DNA of 64,000 nt from Anaspis maculata (taxonomy: Eukaryota; Arthropoda; Insecta; Coleoptera; Scraptiidae): assembly GCA_949128115.1 (NCBI GenBank), contig OX421963.1, positions 58,957,306-59,021,305 on the forward strand, in the 5' to 3' direction. A model generated the notes under the pieces. That model was given only the letters and a program-made list of their open reading frames with translations, made no database searches and was not told the origin of the DNA. Below are positions 23,820 to 34,839 of the stretch, one piece after another. Positions within the stretch are counted from its first letter, which is position 1, and every line of letters begins with the position of its first letter. Both the position numbers and the translations under genes were made by a program.

Positions 23820-25195
23820 ACTAGATGTTTATTCCCTTGGTTTCTAGGCCAGTCAAATTAGAACAAATTTTTCCGTTTGAGGGAAAAAACTGTTGGAGTT
23901 TTGGAAATTTGCCAGTAATGTCCGATAAGGTGTACTGTTGAACATACTAAAAGTCCCTAACTCTACCTATTGAGCTTGAGCCGCCATCTTGGAAAAATGG
24001 TCCTTCGATCCAGTTTTCTGCTCATATTCCGCTAATCATCAGAGATATTCAATTAAGTTTAATGAAAAATCAAGGCTATAAAATTGTCCACAAAAATGGT
24101 TTCAAACCGATTTTTTCTCGTATCTGTTGAAATTAATTAAATTAAATTAACAAAAAAAAATCAAAAAATAAGCGATTTTTTGCCTATGGCTAAAGATATT
24201 GTCTTCAAAATTTGTGAAGATGTTGGCAGTCTACATCAAAGCTAAACGTGACAGTCAAGATAAAAAAAAATCGCGAAAATATATTTTTATTTTTTTTAAA
24301 TTGAGCAAAAATTTGGTTTTTGAGTTTGACATTTCCAACACGGCGGAGTAAAGGCTTCAATCGAACATCAATCAGTTTTGATATTTACATATTGCAAGAC
24401 AAGATTTCATCAGTATTGTGCTTTCACGAGCTTCTGGAATGCTCGATATGAATTAAACTGAAAGAATAATAGCTAAGTGCAAAAAGTGTTGTCGATTGGT
24501 TCTGAAGGTAACATTTCAAAACAAAAGACATCAGCAAAGGATATACAGGAGGTCCAAAGGTTATTCAACTGTATATAAGCCCCCATATTGATGAGCCTTG
24601 TCTAAAATAGTACAAAAGAATCAATCAAAATGTTAAAATCCACCCTGTATAACAAAAAGTAACGATACAAAATGGAAGTAGTAGATCATACCTGGTGCCA
24701 AAAATACAGCCTTTACATTTCTGAAAAAAAAAACAAAATTGAGTGATTCATTTGAAAGTTATTAGTCCTCAAACTTGACTTTACAAATTTCAGCCAGTCA
24801 AATGGGAAAAAGTAGAGAGAAGTAACTGTCAGAGTTTCAGAAATTTGACAGGGATGTTTGCTAAGGTATACACAACAAGGTATCACAACTCAGTCACATT
24901 GTTATCAATGGGCTGGAAAAGCTTGAAAATTCTGCAACATGACAACGAAATCTTTCATTGTTTGTGTTCAATTCACGATAACTTTCGATTTCAAGATATC
25001 GATTTGGAAAAATCTTACACAGAAATGTTCCTTGATCTCCGGCGAAAATAAAGTCTCGCATAACATGGGGTCGCGTTTCAAAAATAAAGGTGCTATAAGT
25101 CATTATGTTGGAGCGCACGCTCCCTTCAAACGCCAAACTTTTGGAATGAATAATGAATGGTACTGGTACATGGAAATGATACTTCGGTATTGCGA
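23820..25195. other. AT-rich unassigned sequence with a diverged direct repeat
   Basis: The segment 23853-23935 (CAGTCAAATTAGAAC...GATAAGGTGTAC) resembles 24794-24872 (CAGTCAAATGGGAAA...GCTAAGGTATAC), a diverged direct repeat about 940 bp apart. Otherwise there are A/T homopolymer runs and no gene. A 124-codon frame on minus (24894-25268) overlaps a 102-codon frame on plus and has no known motif. Confidence 0.45.
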
Positions 25196-25202
25196 AAAGT
25201 CT

Positions 25203-25317
25203 TGTATACACCACGGGACTGACGTTAATTTTTATTCCCTTGGGTGAATTGCTGCCTTCGGGCATCAAACTTCACCTGCGGGAATAAAAACTCACTTTAG
25301 TCCCTTGGTGTATAAAC
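25203..25317. repeat. 115-bp palindromic MITE / hairpin
   Basis: GTATACACCACGGGACT...TTTTTATTCCC at the left faces GGGAATAAAAA...AGTCCCTTGGTGTATA at the right. Between them, GGGTGAATTGCTGCC and GGCATCAAACTTCACC also partly pair. It is a compact hairpin element with stem arms of about 45 bp. No TSD was resolved. Confidence 0.75.
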
Positions 25318-25833
25318 TACTATTTTACACCCATCTATAACCTCGCCCCTGCGACCTTTTTTCTGAGCTTTTTTCGAAATTAATTCTTCACACGACATAA
25401 CAAGTGGCCACTCTGCTTTCAAGATGATAACACCGGCCATTTCGCAGTCGTCTGCATGCATATGATTTATGATTTCGTCTCATCCTGCATTATTCATACA
25501 GGTTGTGTAACGTATGCACCACGGACATTGAAATCCCAAACGCCGCAAACACGGTGTGCTCAATGCATCCATTTCATGGACCATGTACAGCCACCGAGCT
25601 ATCAGTGCCTGCAACATTCATAATTCACGCAGATATATCACCGTTGAAAAACAAAAGAAAAAACCGGGACAGCGTAGCGTAGGGGATACACCGCACACTT
25701 CTAAAGGACGGTCGGTGTGGATCTGGATACGCCAAAACCTACCCGACTGACATGACTAATGTCGCTGAATAACACTGGATATTGAGAGTTTTTCCTGGTC
25801 CTTGAATAATTGTTGTCGATCATAACAATAGTA

Positions 25834-26367
25834 GTATTGTTACGAGCGGCGATCCCGTACATATTGGTAAACACTCGATCTTTCTGGATCCTTCCATCCA
25901 TTAGATCGCAGTGTAGAAGTCTGGAGCGATCTGGTGCATTCCAGAGCGTTCGTGTATGTGAAACTGAAGGGAGACTCAATGCTCGATCGAGAAAGATCTG
26001 TCCATTTTGGCGGAGGCGCCGCTCCAGAACCCGGCAGAATTATACGGGTAACGTGTGTGATTATTCAGGAATGATCTAGAAATCGCATATGCCGGGCCTC
26101 TATGGAATTTGCTGGAAGTAGACAGAAAGTTCGAGAACACTATTCGGAGGCCTTATATGTATAAGACATCAGCCGGCAGCTCGCGGCAGTATTGAATTGG
26201 AATGCGAAGTGGTAACGAGTGCGAAACAAGCGAAGTACCTGCGATATAATTCCAAGTAGATAATTGTTGTCGTATAGTTATTGTTGTACGCAGAAATAAA
26301 CAGTGTGTGTTTTAAAACAATCGTCTCAATTATATTCGAACCCGTACGTGAGATATCGTAACAGTAT
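25834..26367 (+). mobile_element. solo LTR, second copy, GTAT TSD
   Basis: The LTR is 25838-26363 (526 bp). It has TGTTACG...CGTAACA ends and GTAT duplicated at 25834-25837 and 26364-26367. It shares with the 21.7-kb copy the start TGTTACGAGCGG, the GGAATTTGCTGGA block, CAGTATTGAATTGGAA, the AATAAACAGTGTGTGTTTTA polyadenylation block and the 3' end. The middle of U3 (about 25900-26080) is clearly diverged between copies. A TATA-like TTATATGTATAAG lies at 26152-26164. No internal coding region is attached. Confidence 0.9.
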
Positions 26368-26416
26368 AAATAATTTTCCAAAATGGCGGACACGCATTTG
26401 ACATGTCGTATCTCTC

Positions 26417-26715
26417 AGTCTCAGTTAAGCATGTAGTTCAACATACTTAAGTCCTCAAGGATCCAGTGTGAGCTTCGGCCGTTGTGGCCTCGAAAAGAAC
26501 CTGAGTGTCAGTTTTTTCACGTTTATCTCGTGAACGATGGCAGTTGGCGAGGCAGTTGGTAAAAAAGTATCCCAAGGGAAATTGTTGGAAATTTCATTGT
26601 CTACAAGAAAAGTCCTCACATATTTCATCGTCAGTCCACTCCTTCTCTGTCAAAACACAAGAAAACTAAAAAAAGTGGCAGAGGTGTTGTTTGATCCATT
26701 CTCTCTCGATTGAAA
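26417..26715 (+). repeat. dispersed direct repeat, partner at 29098-29445
   Basis: Both copies share CAGTTAAGCATGTAGTTCAA, GTGTGAGCTTCGGCCGTTG, ATCTCGTGAACAATGG-like words, TTGTTGGAAATTTCATTG and GAGGTGTTGTTTGATCCA in the same order, at roughly 85% identity. The second copy has about 60 extra bases before its 3' block. It is a transposon-like repeat without visible TIRs; the class is unknown. Confidence 0.75.
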
Positions 26716-26832
26716 CTTGGAGCCATCAATACCAAATATGCCGGCGGCATATACAGAGGGTGAAAGGAAAAATTAAAAGTTGACCATTTGTACTTCAAGA
26801 ACCAAAATAGGTCAACGCCGGGTTTCTCACTT

Positions 26833-26926
26833 CGAGTTCAACTTTAAACCCGGTTTGGTTACTATGAAAATGATTGTTGCAACAATTGAATCTATGGCAA
26901 CCAAACCAAGTTTGAAGTTAAACTCC
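26833..26926. repeat. 94-bp palindromic MITE
   Basis: GAGTTCAACTTTAAACCCGG and GGTTTGGTT at the left pair with AACCAAACCAAGTTTGAAGT and AAACTC at the right, with a loop of about 35 bp. It abuts the next MITE directly. Confidence 0.8.
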
Positions 26927-26928
26927 AA

Positions 26929-27175
26929 GGCCCGTATTCATATCCCACTTTTAAGCTAAAAGCGCTTTTAGTGCGATGCGCATTTAGGGGCATTTCTCAT
27001 ATTTTAGTCATCAAAAATACAAATTAACTCGCAAATTAATTGCAATTGAGTACATACAATCGCTCCCAATCGCAATAATGTATTTTTGAACACTGAAATA
27101 TGAGAAATGCTCCTAAATGCGCATCGCACTAAAAGCGCTTTTAGCTTAAAAGTGGGATATGTGAGCCGAGTGGGC
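26929..27175. mobile_element. 247-bp MITE with TIRs of about 75 bp
   Basis: It starts GGCCCGTATTCATA. Then TATCCCACTTTTAAGC and TAAAAGCGCTTTTAGTGCGA continue to about 27003 and are mirrored almost perfectly at 27090-27161. The loop is AT-rich with two ATTTTTGA-type words. The outermost right end (GTGAGCC...GGCC) is less conserved. Its terminal GGCCCGTATTCATA is shared with the element at 46109-46817, so they belong to related families. Confidence 0.8.
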
Positions 27176-27654
27176 CGAAGTGAGCAACTGGGCCCAAGAC
27201 ATGTAAATCGTCATGAATAATCCTAGTTTCATGGTCATGAAGTTGTCGTGAACTTCAATCAAATATCTTGAGCCGTTACTAAAATATCTTTCAAAAGACT
27301 GAAGTTGCTACAAAAAAAAATAGTTTTTTCGTATATCGGAAAGAGTTGACGATTTGAGTTGAGACATAAGTCAACAGACTCTTGGACGCTTGTTTGAGGC
27401 TTTCCGAATGAAGCCTCCAATCACAGATTTCCAATAATTAATGACTTTACTTTTTATTTTAAACTAAGAGTTTGGAAATATTACGAAAGTTGAATAGGGT
27501 GAAGGTGGCACTTGGCACTATTAATCAAGCATAATTTAATGTGTAGGTACCTTGAAAATATCAGTTGAGGGAAATATTAATATATCCCGTTCACTTTTTA
27601 TTTTCAGTAGAATGACATTTTGGACCAAAAATAAAGTGACAAGATGGAGCGCTG

Positions 27655-27722
27655 GAAGGATACGGTTGATGGCCGCTGATAATTTCGCTCCAAAACTTTG
27701 CAGGTGCCATCAGCCATCAAAA
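27655..27722 (+). repeat. dispersed core module, copy at 38282-38350
   Basis: GGATACGGTTGATGG...GCTCCAAAACTTTGCAGGTG and CCATCAGCC correspond to GGTATACGGCTGATGGG...GCGCCAAAACTTTGCAGGTC and CCATCAGCC at 38282-38350. In each copy the first and last parts are complementary (GCTGATGG/CCATCAGC), forming a stem-loop. It is preceded by an AATAAAGTGA word in both. Confidence 0.65.
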
Positions 27723-27839
27723 CGTGAACGACATATAGACTCTACGATTCGATTTGACCCACCAAACGAATTATTTCCAAGGCAAATGTCAATTCCTATA
27801 GTTTGTTCTAATAAATGAAACCGTGGAATTGATTATAGG

Positions 27840-28690
27840 TAGGTACCTATTGAAGAATATTAATGGAGGACTGCACTAAAAATAGTAACTGAGATGTCGT
27901 TTACCATCAACGTATTGAATTAGATTGGTCAATATTTGCTTCCCTGATGCACCCGGAAGCTTTTAATTCAGATTCGACTGTTGATTGTGAATCGATATGT
28001 CGAAACGTTGGGTTGGACGAAATACCTAATTGAATAAAACTCAACTGCTACAATTATAATCGCATTTTCCGTCGATATACCTTTGTAATACCTGAGTGAC
28101 GCTTGTTCTGAACGATTTATCAAAATTCCTGTGATATTTAGGGACAGCTAGATTGAGCGGCTTCGCTGCTGTCATAATAACAGAGCACAATCATTTTGTG
28201 GAGCGATACAATTATTATTTTGTAGACCGAACACGTATTTACGAATTATTGTTTGCTTACAATAATGACTTTACCGTATCACCATTGATGAGCATTCGTT
28301 GAACTAAATATTTAGAAATTCTATATAGTGTCGCGATAAAAATATTGAAGAGAAAAATTAATGAGGTTTGTCAAAGGGTGGGATTCAGCTTCCCTCTGTT
28401 TTTGTTATTGAAAGTGATTTTATGTACAATCGCCCCTTAATGCTAACGTTATCATTAACAGAGACAGTTTTGAAAGTGTAATTTTTCAGTATTTCGACAT
28501 ATTCCAGATCTCTTACGTCACATTTCGGCACTCTTATGTCATTTTATAGCACTGTTATGCTTTCAAGGTCATTTTTCGGCACTGTTATGTCAATGCAAAT
28601 GTCAGGTCAAGGTCAATTAAGCTGAATTTCATGATTCCGCAGCCACATTGAAATTTCTCTTATTAGTGGAACGATTGTCATGAAACGCGA
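27840..28690. other. unassigned; short degenerate repeats at 28500-28600
   Basis: TTTCGGCACTCTTATGTCA, TTATAGCACTGTTATGC and TTTCGGCACTGTTATGTCA follow each other at 28500-28592, a degenerate tandem of about 30 bp. No gene is recognised in the rest. Confidence 0.45.
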
Positions 28691-28772
28691 AACTTAGGTA
28701 CTCTTGTCTTGTATGAACATTCTTATTCTTATTTTCAAGTCAGACTTCATTTCTATCAATGACAGATCTGAA

Positions 28773-28840
28773 CTGAGAAAATGCGCTCTTGCGACTCATG
28801 CACCTGAGGGGATATTCATTTGTTTACTACTAGCCGAGAA
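28773..28840 (+). mobile_element. Helentron-like (HINE) 3' end, diverged copy
   Basis: GAGAAAATGCGCT, then CTTGCGACTCATGCACCTGAG and ATTCATTTGTT, match the 3' ends at 29890-29943 and 61155-61202. GAAAATGCGCT is the complement of the AGCGCATTTTC word that starts the full-length copy. Only the end is recognisable here. Confidence 0.55.
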
Positions 28841-29455
28841 CTGCGTCATTATTAACCCGTTCCTGAATTGCTATGTCGATTTTATAGTAGAAAAAGTCTT
28901 GTGTAAACCACAGTTGAGAGAACCATTATAGCTTCGGCGCCTTATATCTAATGCTCCAACTATAGTAGGTTCACTCCCACCGTGATTCTAGTCGGCTGTG
29001 AGATTTTGGTTCTAAGTTTCCAAATAGTCCAGGAATTTTAGCTGTTTAAATCGCGAATAGCGAACAAAAATGGGAACTAGCCGGATTTTTGTATATAAGC
29101 TCAGTTAAGCATGTAGTTCAACATACTAAAAGTCCTCAAGAATCCGGTGTGAGCTTCGGCCGTTGTGGCCTCGAGAAGAACTTGAGGGTCAGTTTTTCGC
29201 GTATATCTCGTGAACAATAGCACTTGGGAAAAAAGTTCCCGAGAATAAATTGTTGGAAATTTCATTGTCTACAAGAAAGGTCCTCGAACATTTCATCATC
29301 AGTCATCTCCTTCTTCGTCAAAACACTAGAAAATAAAAATAGTCCAGATGCTCGATGCTGAAGACTGGTATGGACCTTGAGTTTTATGATGGCGGAGTGC
29401 CACTTCGTAGAGGTGTTGTTTGATCCACTCTTTTTTGGTTGTGTCTCCCTTGTTT

Positions 29456-29945
29456 GGCTACCGCTCCCAAAACAAAAAAAAATTCAACTTTCAACAATTT
29501 TCACTGATTTGGATGCTAATGTTACCTCAAACATTTAGAAACTTCCAACTAAAACTGTGCAACACGCCGCCCTCAAAGAGATAAATGAAAGACATAAACC
29601 CGAAGACATAATGATTTGATTCTTTCGCTATATGGATAGCCGACTAAAAGTGAAAAAGAATAGGCTACTGTTGATTAGTCGCCGCCCCCAGCTGTCGCCC
29701 TCAAACAAAAAATATTGTTGATTGAAAGAATTTTCATCCAAATCTATTTCATTGATGGCAAGTACCACATTCCGATAACAAAATATCACAATGAGTTTCG
29801 ATTGAAGAGAGTGGACAAAGAATGGTTTTTCCTCGGGTTTTTCTCCTTCAACCAAATTTCTTTACATTCACAATATGCCTCTTTAAGAAAATGCGCTACT
29901 GAGACTCACGCACGTGAAGGCATACTCACTTGTTCTCATTTTTGA
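29456..29945 (+). mobile_element. Helentron-like (HINE) element, 3' portion
   Basis: About 29490-29943 corresponds to about 60740-61202 of the complete copy. It holds one tandem-array unit (GCTATATGGATAGCCGACT, CGCCGCCCCCAGCTG), then a unique 3' region, then GAAAATGCGCT and the terminal CACGCACGTGAAGGCATACT...CTTGTT. The 5' part with the GTCC microsatellite is absent. It lies 1.2 kb upstream of a separate 5' portion in the same orientation. Confidence 0.7.
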
Positions 29946-30129
29946 CACCAACAGTCAACAACACACCAACATTACCTATCTTGACAGCAACGCACCAACG
30001 TAACATATCTTTCAAAGCCAGACACTCAGACGCACACTAGGCGTCAAGTCTACAATGCCAAACTGTAAAATTTGCTTAGCGTACTAGAATCACGGTAGGA
30101 GTGAATCTACTTTACTTCCTGAACCTTGG

Positions 30130-30400
30130 TTTGGATGCAATATACTGTTGTCGGCGAGGTTGTCGGTGAATCGGCGTGTTGCTGAAAAATTTGCTATTTG
30201 ACGTATCGGTGTCGGTGAATTGGCAAGTAGATGAAATGTCCTGCTGGTGAATGGGCGAGTCGGTCAATTGTCCTGTCGGTGAATCGGCGAGTCGGAGAAT
30301 TGTCCTGTCGGTCAATCGGCAAGTCGGTGAAATGTTCAGTCGGAGAATTGGATGTCGATGGGATGTCCTGTCTGTTAGTTGGTTGTCGGCGAAATGTACC
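30130..30400 (+). repeat. degenerate minisatellite (GTCGGTGAATCGGCGA type)
   Basis: Variants of GTCGGTGAATTGGCAAGT and GTCGGAGAATTGTCCT repeat with a unit of about 20 bp, roughly 12 times. In one minus-strand frame they read as Asp/Arg/Ser/Pro/Thr-rich repeats, but frames on both strands are open by periodicity, so coding is not supported. Confidence 0.75.
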
Positions 30401-30756
30401 TACCAAACTCAGTCGGTTTCCGCGAGCACGGGCATACCCAATTTTGTTTTGATAAAACAGCCGCGCCGAGGTGCGGGCGAAATTAGGCGCCGGGTCACAA
30501 TAATAATAAAAGTATTCATTAATCCGAGGATTAATCAAGGGAGCGCGGGCCCGCATAAATTTTAATTAAATAATTCCATTGTCTCGGGGCTCGTGATAGG
30601 AAAACATTGACAATAGAGGTACCCGGCACCTCCGCCAAATTTACCCCCAATACAGGTCACAAAGACGCTTATGCGGATCGTTTTATTGTCTTCTTTCCGA
30701 GGGCGTGTCATGCACACTACATTATTTTGAGCGATTGAAAACTTGTAGTTCCTCAT

Positions 30757-30807
30757 AGATAAATAGATAAATAGATAGATAGATAAATAGATAGAGAGAT
30801 AGATAGC
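30757..30807. repeat. (GATA/AAATA)n microsatellite
   Basis: Imperfect tandem GATA and AAATA units run over about 50 bp. Confidence 0.9.
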
Positions 30808-31106
30808 TTTGTTCTCCGTCACAATTACAATTATGAGGGACGTCGTACATTTCGAAGATAATTGTACCTGTAAGTATGAAATCTACAAAATAATAAAGAA
30901 ATTGGGGTGTAAAAGGCCCATTGATTCTAACAATCTTGGTCAAAAACATTGAGAACTTTCACAATATGTAACACATTAAATCATGATTGGCTTGTAAGAA
31001 TAGTGGACGATGGTAGGTATGAAAACACAAGTTCCAAATTATGGTAAAAGCAAACCACTTCGCAGGATTATAACTAAGACCTGAATGAACGATTTGACCT
31101 GCAGTG

Positions 31107-32822
31107 CTTTTTAGCGCATTTTCCATCTTGATGAAAATCGCTATTGCAACCGCTTTGTCCGTCCGTCCGTCCGTCCGTCCGTCCGTCCGTTCCTCGAACT
31201 CCTCCCAAACTAGACGACCTAGCTTTCTAATTTTTTCGCTGTTACATAGCTGCCACTCCCAAAGGAGGGCTAGGCTATATTGAATGTCTATATTGCGCCG
31301 CCAACATAGAGAAAACCGCCCCCGATAAACTTGAAATAACATAATATTGCACTTTCTACCAGACCTGATGCTCTGGTGTTCTCATTTTTTGAATAATACA
31401 TAGTTGCCACTTATAAACGTAAGCCAAGAAACATTCCGTCATCAATATGCGCCGCCGACATGAAAAAACTGTTAAAAACCGCCCCCAATCACTTTAAAAT
31501 GAAAAACATAAACCCGAAGACATAGCGATCTGATTCTTTCGGTATATAAATAGCTTACTAAAAATGGGGAAGGATGGGCTACTTTTGGTTAGTTGCCGCC
31601 CCCCAGATTCCGCCCCCCAAACAATAAAAAGTGCAATAAAATGAAAAACATAAACCCGAAGACATAGCGATCTGATTTTTTCGGTATATAAATAGCTGAT
31701 TATAAATGGGAAAAGATAGGCTACTTTTGGTTAGTCGCCGCCCCCAGATTCCGCCCCCAAACGATAAAAAGTGCAACTTTCACAAATGTTACTGATTGAG
31801 ATGTTCCCTTAAACATTTAGGAACTGCCAACTCAAATTGAGCAACATTTGCTTAGCCGAACGCTGCCGCTTCCACACGCCGCCCCCAAAGTAAGAGATAA
31901 ATGAAAAACATGAACCCAAAGACAAAGTGATCCAAGTTTTCCGCTATATGGATAGCTGACTGAAAATGGAAAAGGATAGGCTACTTTTGATATGGCGCCG
32001 CCTCCAGCTTCCGCCCCCAAAAGAAAAAAAGTGCAACTTTCAACAATTTTCACTGATTTAGCTGATACTGTCACCTCGGACATTTAGAAACTCTTGACTC
32101 AAACTGTGCAAGAATTTCTTTGCCAAACTCTGCCGCTCCCACACGCCGCCCCCAAAGTGAGAGATAAATGTAAAACATGAACCTGAAGACATAGCGATTT
32201 AATTCTTTCACTATATTGATAGCTGACTGAAATTGGAAAAATATAGGCCACTTTTAATTAGCCGCCGCCTCCAGCTGCCGCCTCCAAACAAACAAAAAAT
32301 GCAACTTTCACAATTTTCACTGATTGTCATATTTCCCTCACATTTAGAAACTCCCAACTCAAACTGTGCAACAGTTACTTTGCCGAATGCTGCCGCCCCC
32401 ACACGCTACCCTCAAAGTGAGAGATGAATGAAAAACATAAACCCGAAGACATAACGATCTAATTCTTTCGCTATATGGATAGCTAACTAAAAATGGGAAA
32501 GAATGGGCTACCTTTGACATGGCGCCGCCTCCAACTTCCACCCCCAAAAGAGAAGAAATGCAACTTTCAATAATTCCCACTGAATTACATTTTAATGTTA
32601 CCTCAAACATTCAGAAACTCCCAACTCAAACTATGGAAGAATTTCTTTGCCAAACTCTGCCGCTCCCACACGCCGCCCCCAAAGTAAGAGATGAATGTAA
32701 AACATAACCCTGAAAACATAGCGATTAAATTGTTCCGCTATATAGATAGCTGACTAAAAATGGGAAGAGATAGGCCACTTTTGATTAGTCGCCGCCTCCA
32801 GCTCCCGCCCCTAAACAAAAAA
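31107..32822 (+). mobile_element. Helentron-like (HINE/DINE-1-type) element, 5' portion with tandem array
   Basis: It starts at CTTTTTAGCGCATTTTCC, identical to the start of the copy at 59564. The layout is: a subterminal AGCGCATTTTC word, a (GTCC)n microsatellite at 31157-31190, a unique block of about 300 bp, then tandem repeats of about 262 bp (about 31500-32822). A GTCY microsatellite near the 5' end followed by central tandem repeats, with an inverted subterminal word at the 3' end, is the described architecture of non-autonomous Helentron-associated elements. The copy stops at about 32822 in the middle of a unit, without the 3' end. No helicase is encoded. Frames such as 30959-31342 (-) are shadows of the repeat. 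Confidence 0.72.
31500..32822 (+). repeat. tandem array, unit about 262 bp, five copies
   Basis: GATAGGCTACTTTTG...CGCCGCC recurs at about 31716, 31975, 32241, 32505 and 32767, a spacing of 259-266 bp. Each unit carries CCGCCCCCAG, a CAACTTTCA...TTTTCACTGATT block, an AACTCAAACTGTGCAA block and a GCTATATGGATAGCTGACT palindrome. A shortened unit of about 135 bp lies at the 5' edge. Identity between units is about 80-90%. Confidence 0.85.
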
Positions 32823-34590
32823 ATCTGTTGTGGGGCGACACAAAACTTTCCCGGCGGTATCCAGAGACGTCAGTAATGATTTTGATCGAAGTGTCCCTTC
32901 GGGAGGGGGCGATTCGATTTGGAAATTGATGAAAAAATTCTATTTAGTCGAGCGTTTAGCGAGCATCCTGCATCCATTGTTGAGCGGACAGAAAAAATTA
33001 CAGGTTAGGTCAGTTTTCCAAGGTGATGAAATGATCCAAAAGGTAGAACTAGGTAGCTAACTGTTGTGATATCTCAAAAATGCAATGCTGGTTCCTCATT
33101 GAAATTTTTGTTCCTACTTTAGATATGATGATGAAATTACAAAAACTTGATTGAAAACTTTCACTGCATCTGTGTGTCAAATTTCAACTCTATATTTTCA
33201 ATTTAGAGCTTGGGCAGACAAGCCCAGACCCAATGTGCCACCTGAGGGCTTCCGATCAAAATCATCCACCCAAAGTCTAATCAGAACATTCCAAGCTGAA
33301 CTTAGGCCTCCGTACCTGATTTCGATTTGATCGGATCAATAATTCGGTAATTATCGTGACAGAACCGTTTAATTTGTACGATCGCATGAGTGGTTTTATA
33401 TTTTCAGGGGGAAAATTTCCGGGAAATTGGAGATAAATTATTGGAAAATGTTCAAGAACCAGTTATCTATTCTCTAAAAAAAACAATTCCAAGAAATCTG
33501 TTCACTGAATAAAAAGTTGGAAAATTTGCAGTTTTTCCAGAGAGGAAAACTCAGCAACTGTTGATCCGATTTCGAAAATTTTTCCTCCAAAAATTAGCTC
33601 AATCTTTTCTCTAACTTTTATTCACAGCATATTTGCACCTAAAATTAATATTTCGTAGGGCCTACCGCATGTAGAAGTTTGCATTGCGTTTTTCTCAAAT
33701 TCACGGAATGTGCAAATTTCATTTTGAAAAAATTACAGTCGGAAAACCGAAACCGTGTCAACTTTGAAAATGGACCTGCACGACGCTCAATACAATCTTC
33801 TTCCGATATCAGTTGAAATTTCCAAAAAAAAGTCGATCCCCGAGCAGGAATAAATTTTTGAGTGGAGTCCTGCTACAAAAGCGAGTCGTGCTGGTCGAAA
33901 CACCGGCGAGAGCCCCTCCTGAGTGGCAACGGCCAGGAGAAATTTCGAAAATTCATTACGCTCAACTGGAGAATGGTGGAAAACTGCAACTGCGGCCTCA
34001 ATTTGACTCTTTTGTTGTGTTGCTTCCTGCCAAATCTGGTTCCAATCCATCGGATAGATTTTGAATAATTAATTGGTAAAGTTTTGAACTTTAACATTTT
34101 TTATTATTTGACAGATGACAGATAGGGCAATGTTTCCAACTGTTCTGAATACAGTTTTCCAAGGGCTTTCAAATGACATATAGCAAGTTGAGTTCCGTGA
34201 GATATAGCTTCTGATATTTGATGATAGTGACAGTTGAGTTTGACAGATGACAGCCAAAAACTAATGGGCTCTTTTCAGGAAACAACCATAATTGTATACC
34301 AAATATCAAGTCGATCCAGTCAACGTTACGGCAGTTATCGTGGAAGATCACAGACAGACACACACACATACACACACACACACACAAACACACATACCCG
34401 CCGGTGTAGGTTTGTGGCAACCGTGCATCAAACCAAATTGTGGCAGCTTTGATGAAACCATGTAGGTTGGGTACCCCTTTGCGTTAGCAACCCGTAAAAC
34501 TGACCCATTTGGTTATACACTCCATGGGGGCGGCGCAGCATGTCCCCGAATATTCGTGCATATAACAAACTAGTGGCGTCGCTGCCACAA
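32823..34590. other. unassigned sequence with two fragments of a dispersed repeat
   Basis: 33220-33380 holds a copy of the family described at 23500 (GATTTCGATTTGATCGGATCAA, CGGTAATTATCGTGACAG). 34270-34400 holds another (CAAGTCGATCCAGTCAACG, CGGCAGTTATCGTGG), followed by a CA microsatellite at 34357-34394. Mirror-overlapping frames at 33787-34100 have no known motif. No gene was recognised. Confidence 0.5.
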
Positions 34591-34594
34591 TTAG

Positions 34595-34739
34595 GTGTCA
34601 AGTTTTTGTGCATCCAAGACGCCAGAATTCGGTGTATAGTTTGTGCATCGAAGACGCCAAAATTCGGTGTATAGTTTGTGTATCGAAGACGTCAAAATTT
34701 GGTGTATAGTTTGTGTATCAAAGGTGTCTTGTCTATAGT
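34595..34739 (+). repeat. 35-bp tandem repeat, about four copies
   Basis: Units start at 34595, 34632, 34667 and 34702 with the consensus GTGTATAGTTTGTGCATCGA plus AGACGCCAAAATTCG. The spacing is 37, 35 and 35 bp; the last copy is diverged. Confidence 0.9.
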
Positions 34740-34839
34740 GTCTAAGTGATTATGTCGATATTTTTAACAATTTTCAAAGCGCGACAGTTTTGGATTGCTT
34801 TGGAAGATTTTGAATCTGTTTTGACTGGCTGATAGCCCC

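Noticed and set aside
30959..31342. 127-codon frame on minus with RTDGRTDGRTD repeat as a gene
   Set aside because: It is the translation of the HINE 5' block and its GTCC microsatellite; the same frame recurs at 59590-59787.
31500..32822. CRISPR-like array
   Set aside because: Units of about 262 bp with no short conserved repeat and unique spacers; the sequence is eukaryotic and fits HINE central tandem repeats.
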